The notes under the pieces were generated by a model. That model had not been told where the DNA came from and ran no database searches. It saw only the letters and a program-made list of their open reading frames with translations. This document shows, in pieces, positions 31,869-41,203 of a DNA stretch of 64,000 nt. This DNA comes from Pyxidicoccus trucidator. GTDB lineage: Bacteria; Myxococcota; Myxococcia; Myxococcales; Myxococcaceae. The stretch spans positions 405,339 through 469,338 of the forward strand of contig NZ_JAAIXZ010000007.1 of NCBI RefSeq assembly GCF_010894435.1, given 5' to 3'. The position numbers and the translations under genes are program-made. Each line of letters starts with the position of its first letter. The first letter of the stretch is position 1.

Positions 31869-33127
31869 GGCGCGCGCTCCGAGAGGCAGCGGCGGGCGCG
31901 GGCGCCCGGCACGTAGCCAGGAATGTCGTTGAGGGGCTCGAGGCTCGGCACGATGACGCGCACCACCGGGATGCCGAAGTGGGGCCGCGTCAGGTCCACC
32001 ACCACCGCCTCGCCGAGCCCCACGGCGCGCAGGCGGCCCAGCAGGAAGGCGTGGTCCTCCTCCAGCGTGCCCCCCTGGAAGTCGGGCGCGGCCTGGAAGC
32101 GGTGCACCTTCGGCTCGGCCACCAGCGCGTCCCGCATCCGCCGGGCGGCTTCGAGCTCCTCCTCGGAGCCCTGAGGCCCCATGTGGCGGACGTCGTCGCG
32201 GGCACCGGTGATGATGGTGAGCCGGCTCTGGGCCGCCTCGGTGAGCGCACGGGAGAGCGCCACGGCCCGGCAGGGATGGCAGCCCATGCCCCCCATGGGG
32301 CCGATGGGCCGCTGCGGCTCGGGGTCCGCGTCCACGATGGTGCAGGAGAACGCCGCCACCCCCACGTCCGACGTGAGCTCCCAGATGCCGACCTCCACCC
32401 CGGCGCGCGCGTACTGCGCCAGCAGGGCCCGGCAGCCCGGGTCATCCACCGTCGACGGGTCCACCCGGCGCTCGCGCCGGGCCTCCTCGCCGGAGAGGCG
32501 GAAGAGGGTGGTGGCGTCCCGCTCGATGAGCTCGCAGAGCGCATGGTTCACCGCTTCGAGCAGGTGGTTGCCAGAGGCCAGGCCACTGGAGCTCATCAGG
32601 AACGAGCCGCTCCCCGACGGCAGCGGGAGCGTGTAGTCCATGTGGACCAGCTCGTAGGGCACCCAGGTGGCGCCCTCGTCGAAGAGGTTCCTGCCTTCAA
32701 TCCAGAGCGTGCGGAAGTGGCCGTGGAACCCACTCACGGACAGTGCCGGCAGCGCCGTGACGTCCACCATGCGGTGGGTGAAGCGCAGCTCGTTGAAGGA
32801 GGCGAGCTTGAGGGGCTGGGGGATGTGCTCGGCGTGATACAGCTCGATGGCCTCCATCAGCCCCGAGGCCCGGGCCGATGCGAGGTCGCCCCCCTTCCCC
32901 TGGGAGACGGAGAGCGAGCGCGCATTGGGCCGGATGACCATCACCACCGGGATGCCGATGGTATCCAGGCCCGTGACGTTGGCGACGCGGGTGATGCCCA
33001 TGAGGGGCAGCAGGCCGCGCACGCGCGCGACCGTCGCCTCGGGTGGGACGAGGCGGTGGGTGCCGGCGAGGAAACCCTTGGGCGTGGCTTCCCTTCCAGG
33101 GCTGACGGGAGCGGCGTTTCCAGACAC
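31865..33127 (-). CDS. YcaO-domain protein, probable thioamide-forming enzyme
   Basis: A 420-residue stand-alone YcaO protein. Family ATP-binding elements are visible: SQGKGGDLASARASGLMEAI near residues 93-112 and ALCELIERDATTLF near 195-210. YcaO enzymes phosphorylate a peptide backbone amide and add a nucleophile: Cys or Ser side chain for azolines, or sulfide for thioamides when TfuA is present. Absence of an E1-like or ocin-ThiF partner and the overlapping TfuA gene favour thioamidation. The C-terminus ends SERAP rather than the Pro-rich tail of azoline-forming enzymes. Its ATG starts 4 bases after the stop of the 172-residue protein. Confidence 0.88.
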   Translation of the reverse strand: MSGNAAPVSPGREATPKGFLAGTHRLVPPEATVARVRGLLPLMGITRVANVTGLDTIGIPVVMVIRPNARSLSVSQGKGGDLASARASGLMEAIELYHAEHIPQPLKLASFNELRFTHRMVDVTALPALSVSGFHGHFRTLWIEGRNLFDEGATWVPYELVHMDYTLPLPSGSGSFLMSSSGLASGNHLLEAVNHALCELIERDATTLFRLSGEEARRERRVDPSTVDDPGCRALLAQYARAGVEVGIWELTSDVGVAAFSCTIVDADPEPQRPIGPMGGMGCHPCRAVALSRALTEAAQSRLTIITGARDDVRHMGPQGSEEELEAARRMRDALVAEPKVHRFQAAPDFQGGTLEEDHAFLLGRLRAVGLGEAVVVDLTRPHFGIPVVRVIVPSLEPLNDIPGYVPGARARRCLSERAP

Positions 33128-33131
33128 GGGG

Positions 33132-33650
33132 TTATGGTTTCTTGGTTTTATCGAGCGCGAAGCTCTTGAGGTTCAACACGTAGCACGTGACGGCTTCTGA
33201 CGGAGGGGTTCCCGGGCTCGGCGTTGTCGAGGCGATGCCAGTAATATCCGCGACGACCGCGTTGCAATCGACCATGGACTTGACGCGTGAGTCGACCTCC
33301 ACGTGGGGTTTGGTGGTGCCGTCAGCGAAGACCTGCCAATGATTGTTATCGGCACCTACGATGACGACCGAGCCGACGTAGAGATTCAGTGTCTCGAAAT
33401 CCCCGCTCGTAGCCTTCACCGCGATTTTGACGAGGCCAAAGGCACGTCCTGTGACAACCCAGGCCCTCGCTACCGCTTCGGGCTTAGAGGTGAGCAGCGT
33501 GCCGCCGGAGTCCTCACCCCACTTGAACGAGCCCGAGCCACCGGAGGCAGTCAGAGTCACCTGGCTGCCGACCTCCACACATGCTTTACCGCCTGGCGTG
33601 GTGGGCGCAGGGGTACCGGAAGGCGTACTGACTGTGATTGTGAGTGCCAT
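33132..33650 (-). CDS. 172-residue unknown protein, candidate YcaO-TfuA substrate
   Basis: No recognised family. The ATG at 33650 has AGGAAAGAG just upstream. The protein has no signal peptide. It opens with a Thr/Pro/Gly-rich segment (TVSTPSGTPAPTTPGG), then Cys 24 and a beta-rich, Ig-like region (VEVGSQVTLTASGGSGSFKW), then more strands (FGLVKIAVKATSGDFETLNL) and ends polar (SFALDKTKKP). Cys residues are at 24, 129 and 156; Gly-rich motifs lie at 37-50. It is 4 bases before ycaO and so tightly co-translated that it is the prime candidate for the modified protein. A self-standing structural protein is the alternative. Its GC content is lower than the neighbours'. Confidence 0.7.
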   Translation of the reverse strand: MALTITVSTPSGTPAPTTPGGKACVEVGSQVTLTASGGSGSFKWGEDSGGTLLTSKPEAVARAWVVTGRAFGLVKIAVKATSGDFETLNLYVGSVVIVGADNNHWQVFADGTTKPHVEVDSRVKSMVDCNAVVADITGIASTTPSPGTPPSEAVTCYVLNLKSFALDKTKKP

Positions 33651-33711
33651 GTCTTGCTCTTTCCTATGGGAGTGCCCGCGAGATTCTTCGAAACCCGGGG
33701 CCCGGTTTTCG

Positions 33712-36700
33712 TTACAGATAGCCAGCACGCTCCGCCTCCTGGAGCGCGCGTTCGATGACCGCACCTGCGACGTCCTCGCTCCTGCTGTCCCAGGTCGCCT
33801 GGGCTTCCTGGAGCGCTGCCGCGAGCGTGTCGGGCAGGCGCTGCTGTGCTGATTGCAACAGGCGCGCCACCCGGAGCGCCGCGTCCGCCGGCCGTCCACT
33901 CCGGAGTTCCAGCAGGGCCAGGGGAAGCAATGCCATCCACTCGAAGGGGTAGATGAGCGAGGTGGTGCCCCAGAGCTGGAGCGCCGCCTGGCAGTGGCGC
34001 TCCGCGTCCTCGGGGCGGCCCTCGCGCAGGGCCACCCAGCCCAGGTTGGCCCGGGCCGCGCCGGCATAGCTCGTCATCTTCCCGGCCCCGGCGGCCTGCA
34101 GGCTCCGCTCGGCGCAGTCACGCGTCGCCTCGACGGCGCACCGCCTCCGGTGAATCTGCGTCAGGTAGGTGAGGCCCCGCACCTCCAGGGCCACATCCCC
34201 CATGCGCCGTGCCTGCTCCACCGTGGCGAGCATCCTGTCCGCGGCCTCCTCCAACGCGCCGTGCCACAGCAGCACGCAGGCGAGCACACACCCCGCCTCG
34301 GCGCGCTCGTCCGGGTCGCCCGAGGCCTCGCTGGCCCGCTGGTAGTCCCGCGCGAAGCGCACGGTCTCCGCGGACGCCAGGTAACGCTCGGCGCGCAGGT
34401 TGCGCTGGACGCGCACCTCGAAGAAGCGGGCCCGCTGCAGCGGCGTGCCATGGCGCTCGACGGTGGGCTCGATGCGCCGTGACAGCGCTTCCATCACCTC
34501 CAGCCGCGCCGTCCAGTAGTGCACCGCGAGCTGCTCAATCTGGATGTGCAGCCACTCGTTCCACCACGCCTCCGCGCCTTCGGTGGGGGGCGTGCCCAGC
34601 GCCTGCTCCGCGGCGAGGTACGCCGAGAGCGCCTCGTCATGCGCGTGGTGTACCTCCCACGCCTTGCCCGTCTTGCGGTGCAGGCGCGCCAGCGCGAGGC
34701 CGTGCTCCGGCGCGGTGCGCTCCAGGGCCCGCGCGTAGGACTCCCGGGCCTCTTCGTGACGCCCCACGAGCGCGAGCACGTCTCCGAGCGCCTCGTGGAG
34801 CGGGAGGGCCGGCGTCCGTCCCCCGTCATCCCACCCGGAGGGAGCGGGCACTTCCTGGAGCGCCGCCTGGTACAGCCGGATGGCCTCCCCATTGGCATAC
34901 GTGGCCCGCGCCCGGTCCGCCGCGCGGCCGAGGTAGAGGAGCGCCTTGTCGTGGAGGCCGGCCTGCGAGAAGTGGTGCCCGAGCTCCGGCAGGGCCGCGG
35001 GGGCGTCGTGGTCGCGCGCCTCGAGCAAGCATGCCGCGCCCAGGTGGAGCGCGCGCCGCCGCTCCAAGGCCAGGCGCTCGTAGGAAATCTCCCGGAGCTT
35101 GTCGTGCACGAAGCGCAGCCGCCCCAGGGCCGTCTCCTCGATGAGCTGCCGCCTGCGCAGCTCCCCGAGCGCGTCGAGCGCCGCCGTCTCCGCGAGCCCG
35201 GCCAGGGTGGGCAGCAGCGTGCCGTCGAACTCGCGCCCCAGCACCGAGGCGCTCTCCACCAGCCGCTGCCCGTCGCCCCCGAGCGTGGACAAGCGACGCA
35301 CGATGAGCTCGGCCAGCGTGCGTGGCAGTGGCACCTGGCGGGCCAGCAGGTCCGCGCCTTCGCCGGGCTGGCGGAGGTGCCACCTCCCCGTCCGGTCCCT
35401 CGCGAGCAGCCCTTCGTCGATGGCCGCGCGCAGGTACTCCGCGATGAAGAAGGGATTGCCCGACGAGCTGTCCGCCAGGAAGTCCACCAACGCGACAGGT
35501 GACTCGCGGAGCGCCAGCATCCCGGCCACCATCGCCCCCACGCTCCCCGTGTCGAGGCGACCGAGCGGAATCCTCCGGGCCCCCGGCGCGCTCAGGAGTG
35601 CCGTGAGCTCGGCGCCCGTCTCGCCGAGGCGGCACGTCCCCAGGATGAGCAGCCCCGGCTCACCTCCCCGGGCGACCAGCACATCGAGGAACGCGAGCGA
35701 GAGCTCGTCGGCCCACTGCAGGTCATCGAGGACGAGCAGGAGGGGCTGCTCCCCGGTGAGGCCGAGGAGCGCCGCTCGCAGCGCCTCCAGGATGCGCTGC
35801 CGGGCCGCGGCCGGAGGCAGTACCGGGGGCTCCGGCTGCTCCTTCACCCAGGGAAGCTCGGCCAGCGAGGGCTCGAAGAGCGCCAGCCACCTGCCGCTCG
35901 TGCCCAGCAGCCGCTCCGCTTCGGCGGCCCCCTGCGCGCGGCAGCGGTCCGCGAGCAGTTGGAGCAGCGGGCGGAAGGGGTGGAGCGGGACGGCCGCCCT
36001 GCTCTGCTCCGGGGCCGTCATGCTCCATGGGGCGCATTGCCCTGTCACCACCCTCACCCGCTGACGGGTGGCGAGCAGGGCCAGCTCCAGGGCGAGCCGC
36101 GTCTTCCCCACGCCGCTCTCACCCTCGAGGAGGATGAGCTGTCCCCGCCGCTGCTGGCGCAGCTCGTCCAGCGCGCGCTTCAGTTCCTCCAGGGGACTCG
36201 CGCGGCCCTCGAGCCCGGGGCGATACAGGTAGCTCCTGGGACGCGGCAGGCCGTGGCGCTCCTCGCCTCCGGCGCCCAGCGCCCCGAGCGCCTCGGCCAC
36301 GTCCTCGGCGTAGCCGGGCCGGGCATCCGGACGTTTCGCGAGGAGCCGCAGCACGAGCCGCTCGAGCTCCTCCGGGATGCCCTCGACATGATGCGAGGGA
36401 GGAACCGGCGCCTCGTTCAGGTGCTGGAAAACGATGGAGCCCGCCCCCGAGCCGATGAAGGGAGGGCGGCCCACGAGGCACTCATAGAGAATGCAGCCGA
36501 GCGCATAGAGGTCCGCGCGCGCATCCACGAGCTCGCCCAGGAGCTGCTCGGGCGCCATGTAGGCCACGCTGCCCATGACGCGCCCTTCGGCGACGAGCTC
36601 CTCCCGGCTCGCGGCGCCACTGAACGAAGCGGCGATGCCGAAATCCACGAGCACAGGCCGTCCATCCTCGCGGATGAAGATGTTCTCGGGCTTGAGGTCG

Positions 36701-37266
36701 CGGTGGACGAAGCCCTCCCCGTGCAGGTGGGCCAGCGGCGCGCAGAGCCCTCGCACCAGGGACAGCAATGCCTGGAGCGCGGGCAGGTCGACCCTGGGGC
36801 GCGCGGCGGGAGGGGCCGGAAGAGAGGGAGGCGTCGCCACCGGGCCCGCCAGGGTGGCTTCGGTGGAGGTGGGCAGCCAGGTCCCGGTGGAGTCCACGGA
36901 GGAGGCTTCTGGTCGCCTGACCCACCGGGGGACCTTGAGGCGGCTTCGCAGCGTTCCCCCCTCGAAGAGCTCCATCACATAGAAGGGCAGGCCGTGGGAG
37001 AGGCCCTCGTCGAGGATGCGAGCAATGCCCGGATGGCTCAGCCGCCGGAGCGCGTGGATCTCCCGGCGGATGCCCGCGAGCAACACCTCGGAGGGAGTCC
37101 GCACCGTCTTGAGGGCCACCGGCACGGCCTGCTCGCGGTGCTCCGCGCGGTAGACCACGCCCATCCCGCCGCGGCCGAGGATGCCTGTGATGCGATAGGG
37201 CCCGAGGAGGGAAGGCAGCGCCTCTGACAACCCAACCGGAGCCGGCGTCCAACCGGGCAGGTTCAT
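33712..37266 (-). CDS. Ser/Thr kinase with AAA-type ATPase and TPR regions
   Basis: A 1184-residue cytoplasmic regulator. Residues 24-330: eukaryotic-like kinase with GRGGMGVVY (31-39), Lys 53, HRDLKPEN (188-195), DFG (208-210) and MAPE; a Pro/Ala-rich insertion of about 50 residues lies at 112-160. Residues 355-650: ATPase with Walker A GESGVGKT and Walker B LLLVLDDLQWAD. Residues 720-1184: TPR-like helical repeats. This layout is common in myxobacteria. The ATG overlaps the stop of the FHA-sigma54 gene (37263-37266), and the 172-residue protein gene follows after 61 bases. Likely controls the island's output by phosphorylation; FHA in the upstream gene could read its products. Confidence 0.9.
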   Translation of the reverse strand: MNLPGWTPAPVGLSEALPSLLGPYRITGILGRGGMGVVYRAEHREQAVPVALKTVRTPSEVLLAGIRREIHALRRLSHPGIARILDEGLSHGLPFYVMELFEGGTLRSRLKVPRWVRRPEASSVDSTGTWLPTSTEATLAGPVATPPSLPAPPAARPRVDLPALQALLSLVRGLCAPLAHLHGEGFVHRDLKPENIFIREDGRPVLVDFGIAASFSGAASREELVAEGRVMGSVAYMAPEQLLGELVDARADLYALGCILYECLVGRPPFIGSGAGSIVFQHLNEAPVPPSHHVEGIPEELERLVLRLLAKRPDARPGYAEDVAEALGALGAGGEERHGLPRPRSYLYRPGLEGRASPLEELKRALDELRQQRRGQLILLEGESGVGKTRLALELALLATRQRVRVVTGQCAPWSMTAPEQSRAAVPLHPFRPLLQLLADRCRAQGAAEAERLLGTSGRWLALFEPSLAELPWVKEQPEPPVLPPAAARQRILEALRAALLGLTGEQPLLLVLDDLQWADELSLAFLDVLVARGGEPGLLILGTCRLGETGAELTALLSAPGARRIPLGRLDTGSVGAMVAGMLALRESPVALVDFLADSSSGNPFFIAEYLRAAIDEGLLARDRTGRWHLRQPGEGADLLARQVPLPRTLAELIVRRLSTLGGDGQRLVESASVLGREFDGTLLPTLAGLAETAALDALGELRRRQLIEETALGRLRFVHDKLREISYERLALERRRALHLGAACLLEARDHDAPAALPELGHHFSQAGLHDKALLYLGRAADRARATYANGEAIRLYQAALQEVPAPSGWDDGGRTPALPLHEALGDVLALVGRHEEARESYARALERTAPEHGLALARLHRKTGKAWEVHHAHDEALSAYLAAEQALGTPPTEGAEAWWNEWLHIQIEQLAVHYWTARLEVMEALSRRIEPTVERHGTPLQRARFFEVRVQRNLRAERYLASAETVRFARDYQRASEASGDPDERAEAGCVLACVLLWHGALEEAADRMLATVEQARRMGDVALEVRGLTYLTQIHRRRCAVEATRDCAERSLQAAGAGKMTSYAGAARANLGWVALREGRPEDAERHCQAALQLWGTTSLIYPFEWMALLPLALLELRSGRPADAALRVARLLQSAQQRLPDTLAAALQEAQATWDSRSEDVAGAVIERALQEAERAGYL

Positions 37267-39110
37267 GGCTTCTTGAGCCCATGGACTTTCATCCGGTAGG
37301 ACAGGGTCCGCACCGGGATGCCCAGACGCTTCGCGGCCTCGCTCCGGTTCCAGCCCGTCGCGACGAGCGCCTCCTGGAGGAGTTGCGCCTCATAACCCCG
37401 CATCTGCTTGCGGGCCGGGGCTGCGTCTTCCCGCTCGAGCCCGGGCGCGGCCAACCCGGGAGGGGCCGGCGCGGAAGCAGGACGCTCCGCCGCCCCCGCC
37501 GCCTGCACCCGCACTGGCAGATCGCCGGGAGCGAGGAGTGCTCCACGTGCGACCACCACGGCGCGCTCGATGGCGTTCTTCAGCTCGCGCACGTTGCCCG
37601 GCCAGGAGTAGGCCCGCAGCAGCTCCAGCGTCGCGGGCTCAAGCCCCTGCACGTTGCGGCCGTTGCCCTCGTTGGCGAGCCGCAAGAAGCGGTGCACGAG
37701 CGGCTCCAGTTCGTCCAGGCGCTCCCGCAACGGCGGAATGGCCAGGAGGATGGCATTGAGCCGGTAATAGAGGTCCTCCCGGAAGCTCCCGGCCGCCACC
37801 ATGCCCTCGAGGTCCCGGTGCGTCGCGGCGATGACGCGTACGTCGACGGTGAGCTCCTTGCTGGCGCCCACCCGGCTGAACGCGCCGGTCTCCAGCACGC
37901 GCAGGAGCGCCACCTGCGCCGCGAGCGGCATCTCGCCGATTTCATCGAGGAACACGGTGCCGCCGTGGGCCTCCTCGAAGACGCCCTGCTTCAGCTGGCC
38001 GGCGCCGGTGAAGGCCCCGCGCTCGTGACCGAAGAGCGTGCTCTCGACGAGCTCCCTGGGGATGGCGCCGCAGTTGACCCGCACCATCCGCTGCGCGCGC
38101 CGAGGCCCCTCGTCGTGGAGGAAGCGGGCCAGCACCTCCTTGCCCGTGCCTGTCTCTCCCTGGAGGATGACCGGCACGCGCGAGGCCGAGACCTGACGTG
38201 CCGTCGCCAGCAGCGCGCGCATGGCGGCGCCGGCGATGAGGGAACCCCCGGCCCCGGTGCTGCTGTCGAACCAGGGCGCCGTCGAGGTCACCTCCACGGG
38301 GTGTTCGGGAGCGGCGCGGTTGGCGGCCGCGCGCGCCAGCTCGACGAGCGCCTCCACCGTGTCCGCGGCACCGGGGTACAGGGAGACGCCCACGACGAGC
38401 GGCGTCCCGGAGCCACGAGGCGCGGCGGCGATGGCGCGCGCGATGCGCACCGCGTCCTCGGGCCCGGTCTCCGGGAGCAGGAGCTGCACGGCGTCAGCGC
38501 CATAGGGGGCCATCCGGTCCACGGACCGCAGCTGGCCGTGCACGCGCTCCGCCCAGCGGTGGACATGCTCCTCGATGGAGGGAGGAGCGCCGTCCCTCCG
38601 GGCCCGGGCGGCGCGCACCACGAGCAGCGCGAAGGGGCGATGGAACTGCCGGGCTCGGGCTGCCTCTTCCTCCACCGCGCGCCGGAAGGGCTCATCTCCC
38701 TCGAACCGGAGCGACTGCCCCGAGCGGCCGAGCGCGTGGATTCGCACGGACACCCCTCCGAGCCGCAGCTCGTCACCGACCTCGAGGAAGGCTTTCTCGA
38801 TGCGCCGGCCGGCGATCCACGAGCCATTCTTCGAGCCGAGGTCCTCGACGGTGATGCGGTTGTCGGAGAGCAGGAAGCGCGCATGGACCCGCGAGAGGCG
38901 GCGATCGTTGACGCACAGCACGGAGGGTTCCGCGCGCCCCAGGGTCAAGGGAACCTCGGGCGTCAGCAGTCCCAGCTCGACGCCACTCTCGTGGTGGACG
39001 ACGACGGCGAGCCGCTGCGCGTCTCCCTCGGCCCGCCCCACCTCCGCGCCAGTCGAGAGGGTCTCGGTTTTTGTGCCGTCAGACGCCTGCCGTGGATGCT
39101 CTGCGTGCAT
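37263..39110 (-). CDS. FHA-domain sigma-54-dependent transcriptional activator
   Basis: A 615-residue activator. Residues 55-125: FHA domain ([34 protein letters not shown]). Residues 140-265: a weak nucleotidyl-cyclase-like region lacking GGDEF. Residues 285-520: AAA+ domain with [14 protein letters not shown] (sigma-54 contact) and FLDEIGEM. C-terminus: Fis-type HTH ([20 protein letters not shown]). The ATG at 39110 is preferred over one at 39140 because GGGGGAGGGGG precedes it. FHA-type activators in myxobacteria respond to Ser/Thr kinases, and the next gene is one, overlapping by 4 bases. I did not find a clear -24/-12 promoter to name as its target. Confidence 0.92.
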   Translation of the reverse strand: MHAEHPRQASDGTKTETLSTGAEVGRAEGDAQRLAVVVHHESGVELGLLTPEVPLTLGRAEPSVLCVNDRRLSRVHARFLLSDNRITVEDLGSKNGSWIAGRRIEKAFLEVGDELRLGGVSVRIHALGRSGQSLRFEGDEPFRRAVEEEAARARQFHRPFALLVVRAARARRDGAPPSIEEHVHRWAERVHGQLRSVDRMAPYGADAVQLLLPETGPEDAVRIARAIAAAPRGSGTPLVVGVSLYPGAADTVEALVELARAAANRAAPEHPVEVTSTAPWFDSSTGAGGSLIAGAAMRALLATARQVSASRVPVILQGETGTGKEVLARFLHDEGPRRAQRMVRVNCGAIPRELVESTLFGHERGAFTGAGQLKQGVFEEAHGGTVFLDEIGEMPLAAQVALLRVLETGAFSRVGASKELTVDVRVIAATHRDLEGMVAAGSFREDLYYRLNAILLAIPPLRERLDELEPLVHRFLRLANEGNGRNVQGLEPATLELLRAYSWPGNVRELKNAIERAVVVARGALLAPGDLPVRVQAAGAAERPASAPAPPGLAAPGLEREDAAPARKQMRGYEAQLLQEALVATGWNRSEAAKRLGIPVRTLSYRMKVHGLKKP

Positions 39111-39164
39111 GACCGGCCCCCTCCCCCAGAGTGCTGCCATTCATAGCAGGAAAGCCTCCGGCCT

Positions 39165-39365
39165 TCAGGGCGCGGTGATCAGTAGGGACATGGAGGCACC
39201 GTCGACACCGATGCCGTACAAGTCGACCGTCCTGTCCGGTAGCTCGACGACCACGTCGCACTTCGTACAAGCGCCGTGCGGCAGGAACAGCCTCGCGTCA
39301 CGCGCCTTGAGGACAAGCCCCTTCCAGAGCTGGTCGCGGGTGAGCGGGCGAAACGGGGCCGCTGC
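39165..39365 (-). pseudogene. DUF1857-like gene fragment
   Basis: Directly after the acetyltransferase stop and in the same frame, 66 codons read RPLTRDQLWKGLVLKARDAR followed by LFLPHGACTKCDVVVELPD and end at TGA. The first part matches the DUF1857 (AtaL-like, SRPBCC fold) N-terminus. There is no start codon and most of the domain is missing, so this is debris at the island edge. A stop-to-stop readthrough product is unlikely. Confidence 0.5.
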
Positions 39366-39389
39366 CTACACGAGCGGCTTCGACATCCT
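39344..39389. repeat. Direct repeat, right copy
   Basis: 46 bp matching 29694-29739 at 44 positions, same orientation. It covers the last eight codons of the acetyltransferase gene and 22 bases beyond its stop. Confidence 0.85.
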
Positions 39390-39887
39390 GAGCACCCGGT
39401 ACGTGAGCAGTCCCTGCTCCAGCGGCCCCACCCACTGCTCGTCGCTGAAGCCCACGCGCGTCCAGAAGCGACGGGCCGAGGGATTCGGCTCGGCCACGCC
39501 CAGCCGCAGCAACCGGACACCCTGGCCACGGAGCCAGTCCTCATACGCGCGCATGACGGCCTCACCCCGCCCGCGTCCGCGCACCTCCGGCGCCAGGAGC
39601 ATCAGCCCGAGGTACCACTCCCCCGGGGACGGGAAGTCGCTCACCGCTTCGAGGATGCCCACCAGCGCGCGCTCCGCGTCCCGCAGCGCCACCAGGTGGC
39701 CTCGCTCCGGTCCCAGCCCGGGTGGGCGCTCCAGCGGCATCTGCCTCGCTTCGTCTGGCCTCGCGGGGCGTCCGTAGCAGCGCTGGTAGAAGTCCGCGCA
39801 GTGCTCCAGTAGCGGCTGGAACAGCCCCACGTCGACGTCGGCCACACGCCCGGCGGTGAGGTCCGCTGTCTGGAAGAGGGGACGCAT
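39366..39887 (-). CDS. GNAT-family N-acetyltransferase
   Basis: A 173-residue acetyl-CoA-dependent acetyltransferase. The acetyl-CoA-binding motif A is clear (LGLMLLAPEVRGRGRGEAVM), with motif B near the C-terminus (LRLGVAEPNPSARRFWTRVGF), followed by the final strand YRVLRMSKPLV. Substrate unknown. It is 8 bases downstream of the DUF58 gene's stop on the same strand and may be read from that operon. Its 3' end lies within the right direct repeat, consistent with integration of the island at the end of this gene. Confidence 0.88.
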   Translation of the reverse strand: MRPLFQTADLTAGRVADVDVGLFQPLLEHCADFYQRCYGRPARPDEARQMPLERPPGLGPERGHLVALRDAERALVGILEAVSDFPSPGEWYLGLMLLAPEVRGRGRGEAVMRAYEDWLRGQGVRLLRLGVAEPNPSARRFWTRVGFSDEQWVGPLEQGLLTYRVLRMSKPLV

Positions 39888-39895
39888 GCGTGTTG

Positions 39896-41203
39896 CTACA
39901 GCACGCCGCGCGCCTTGATATCCAGGTAGCGATTCACTGCCGCGAGGCTCAGCTCATCCGGCTGCACGTCCATCATCTGCACGCCGCCCTGGCTCACCCG
40001 CGCCTTGAGCACCTCGCGGTCCGTGAGCAGCTCGGAGGCCACCGCGTGCTGGAACGCCTCCTCCGGCCCTGGCGGTGGCGTGCGCAGCAGCTTCTGCAGC
40101 GCGGTGTCCTTCACCGACAGGCACAGGGGCACGTGCCGCCTCGCAAGCCGGTGCAGCGGGGCCACCATGGTGGAGGCCTGCTCCTCGTCCAGGAAGTCCG
40201 TGAAGACGCACAGCAGGCTGCGCCGCGTGAGGCGGACGTTCAGCTCCTTGAAGAGGGCCAGGTAGTCCACGTACGTGAGGCTCGGCGTGGTGGAGTAGAG
40301 CGCGTCCACCATCTTCCGGTATTGCCCGCGCCCCGCCGCCGGAGGCAGGTACGTCTTCACGCCATCCGCGAAGACGGCCAACCCCACCCTGTCCCCATTG
40401 CGCACCGCCACGAAGGCCAGGAAGAGGGCCGCGTTCACCGCGTGGTCCAGCTTGGTGAGGCCGTCCACCTGCGCGGCCATGGAGCGCCCCGCGTCCACGC
40501 AGATGAGGATGGACTGCGAGCGCTCGGACTCCAGCACACGCGTCACCGGACGGCCCCGCCGCGCGGTCGCCTTCCAGTCCACGTCCCGCACGCTGTCGCC
40601 CTGCGCGTAGTCACGCAGCCGCGCGAACTCGCTGCCACGCCCGTCTCGCCGGAGCTTCCGCAGGCCCAGGTTGACCAGGTCCAACGCCGCGCCAGACAGG
40701 AGCAACCGGCTGGCCCCGCGCAGGTCCGGGTACACGGAGATGGACTCCGCGGAGGGAAAGACGCGCTCGTGGAAGACGAGCCCCAGCGGCCCGCGCACCC
40801 GCACGTGCACGTCCCCGAAGTCGAAGCGTCCGCGCTTGGCGGGCGTCACCCGGTACACCCAGCGCGTCTCGCTGTCCGGCGAGAGCTCGAGCGGCGCCTC
40901 GTCGGGCGTGGCGGTGAAGGACTCCGGCACGTCATCCTTCACGCGCACGTCCACCGTGCCCCTGCCCCGGTGCACCAGCCGCAACTCCACCTTGTTGGGC
41001 ACGCCCACGTTGAGCCGCTGGGGTAGCACCCGGTGCACCTCCAGCCGCACCCGCCGGGCGAAGAGGACATCCACCGCCGCCACCGCGAGCGCCAGCGCGT
41101 CCAGCGCCAGCACGGCGCCGCCGAGGCCGGGGAAGAACCCCGCGGCCATCATCGGCAGCGCCAGCAGCGCAAGCAGCACCCAGAGGCGCGGGGTGGGAAT
41201 CAA
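39896..41203 (-). CDS. DUF58 protein (MoxR-associated)
   Basis: A 435-residue protein with two N-terminal membrane spans (to about residue 50) and the DUF58 core [20 protein letters not shown] near residue 200, followed by a von Willebrand A-like region ([14 protein letters not shown] has a MIDAS-like DxGxS). DUF58 proteins are encoded with MoxR ATPases and are thought to be chaperone partners or clients. Its ATG overlaps the MoxR stop by 4 bases. Confidence 0.92.
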   Translation of the reverse strand: MIPTPRLWVLLALLALPMMAAGFFPGLGGAVLALDALALAVAAVDVLFARRVRLEVHRVLPQRLNVGVPNKVELRLVHRGRGTVDVRVKDDVPESFTATPDEAPLELSPDSETRWVYRVTPAKRGRFDFGDVHVRVRGPLGLVFHERVFPSAESISVYPDLRGASRLLLSGAALDLVNLGLRKLRRDGRGSEFARLRDYAQGDSVRDVDWKATARRGRPVTRVLESERSQSILICVDAGRSMAAQVDGLTKLDHAVNAALFLAFVAVRNGDRVGLAVFADGVKTYLPPAAGRGQYRKMVDALYSTTPSLTYVDYLALFKELNVRLTRRSLLCVFTDFLDEEQASTMVAPLHRLARRHVPLCLSVKDTALQKLLRTPPPGPEEAFQHAVASELLTDREVLKARVSQGGVQMMDVQPDELSLAAVNRYLDIKARGVL

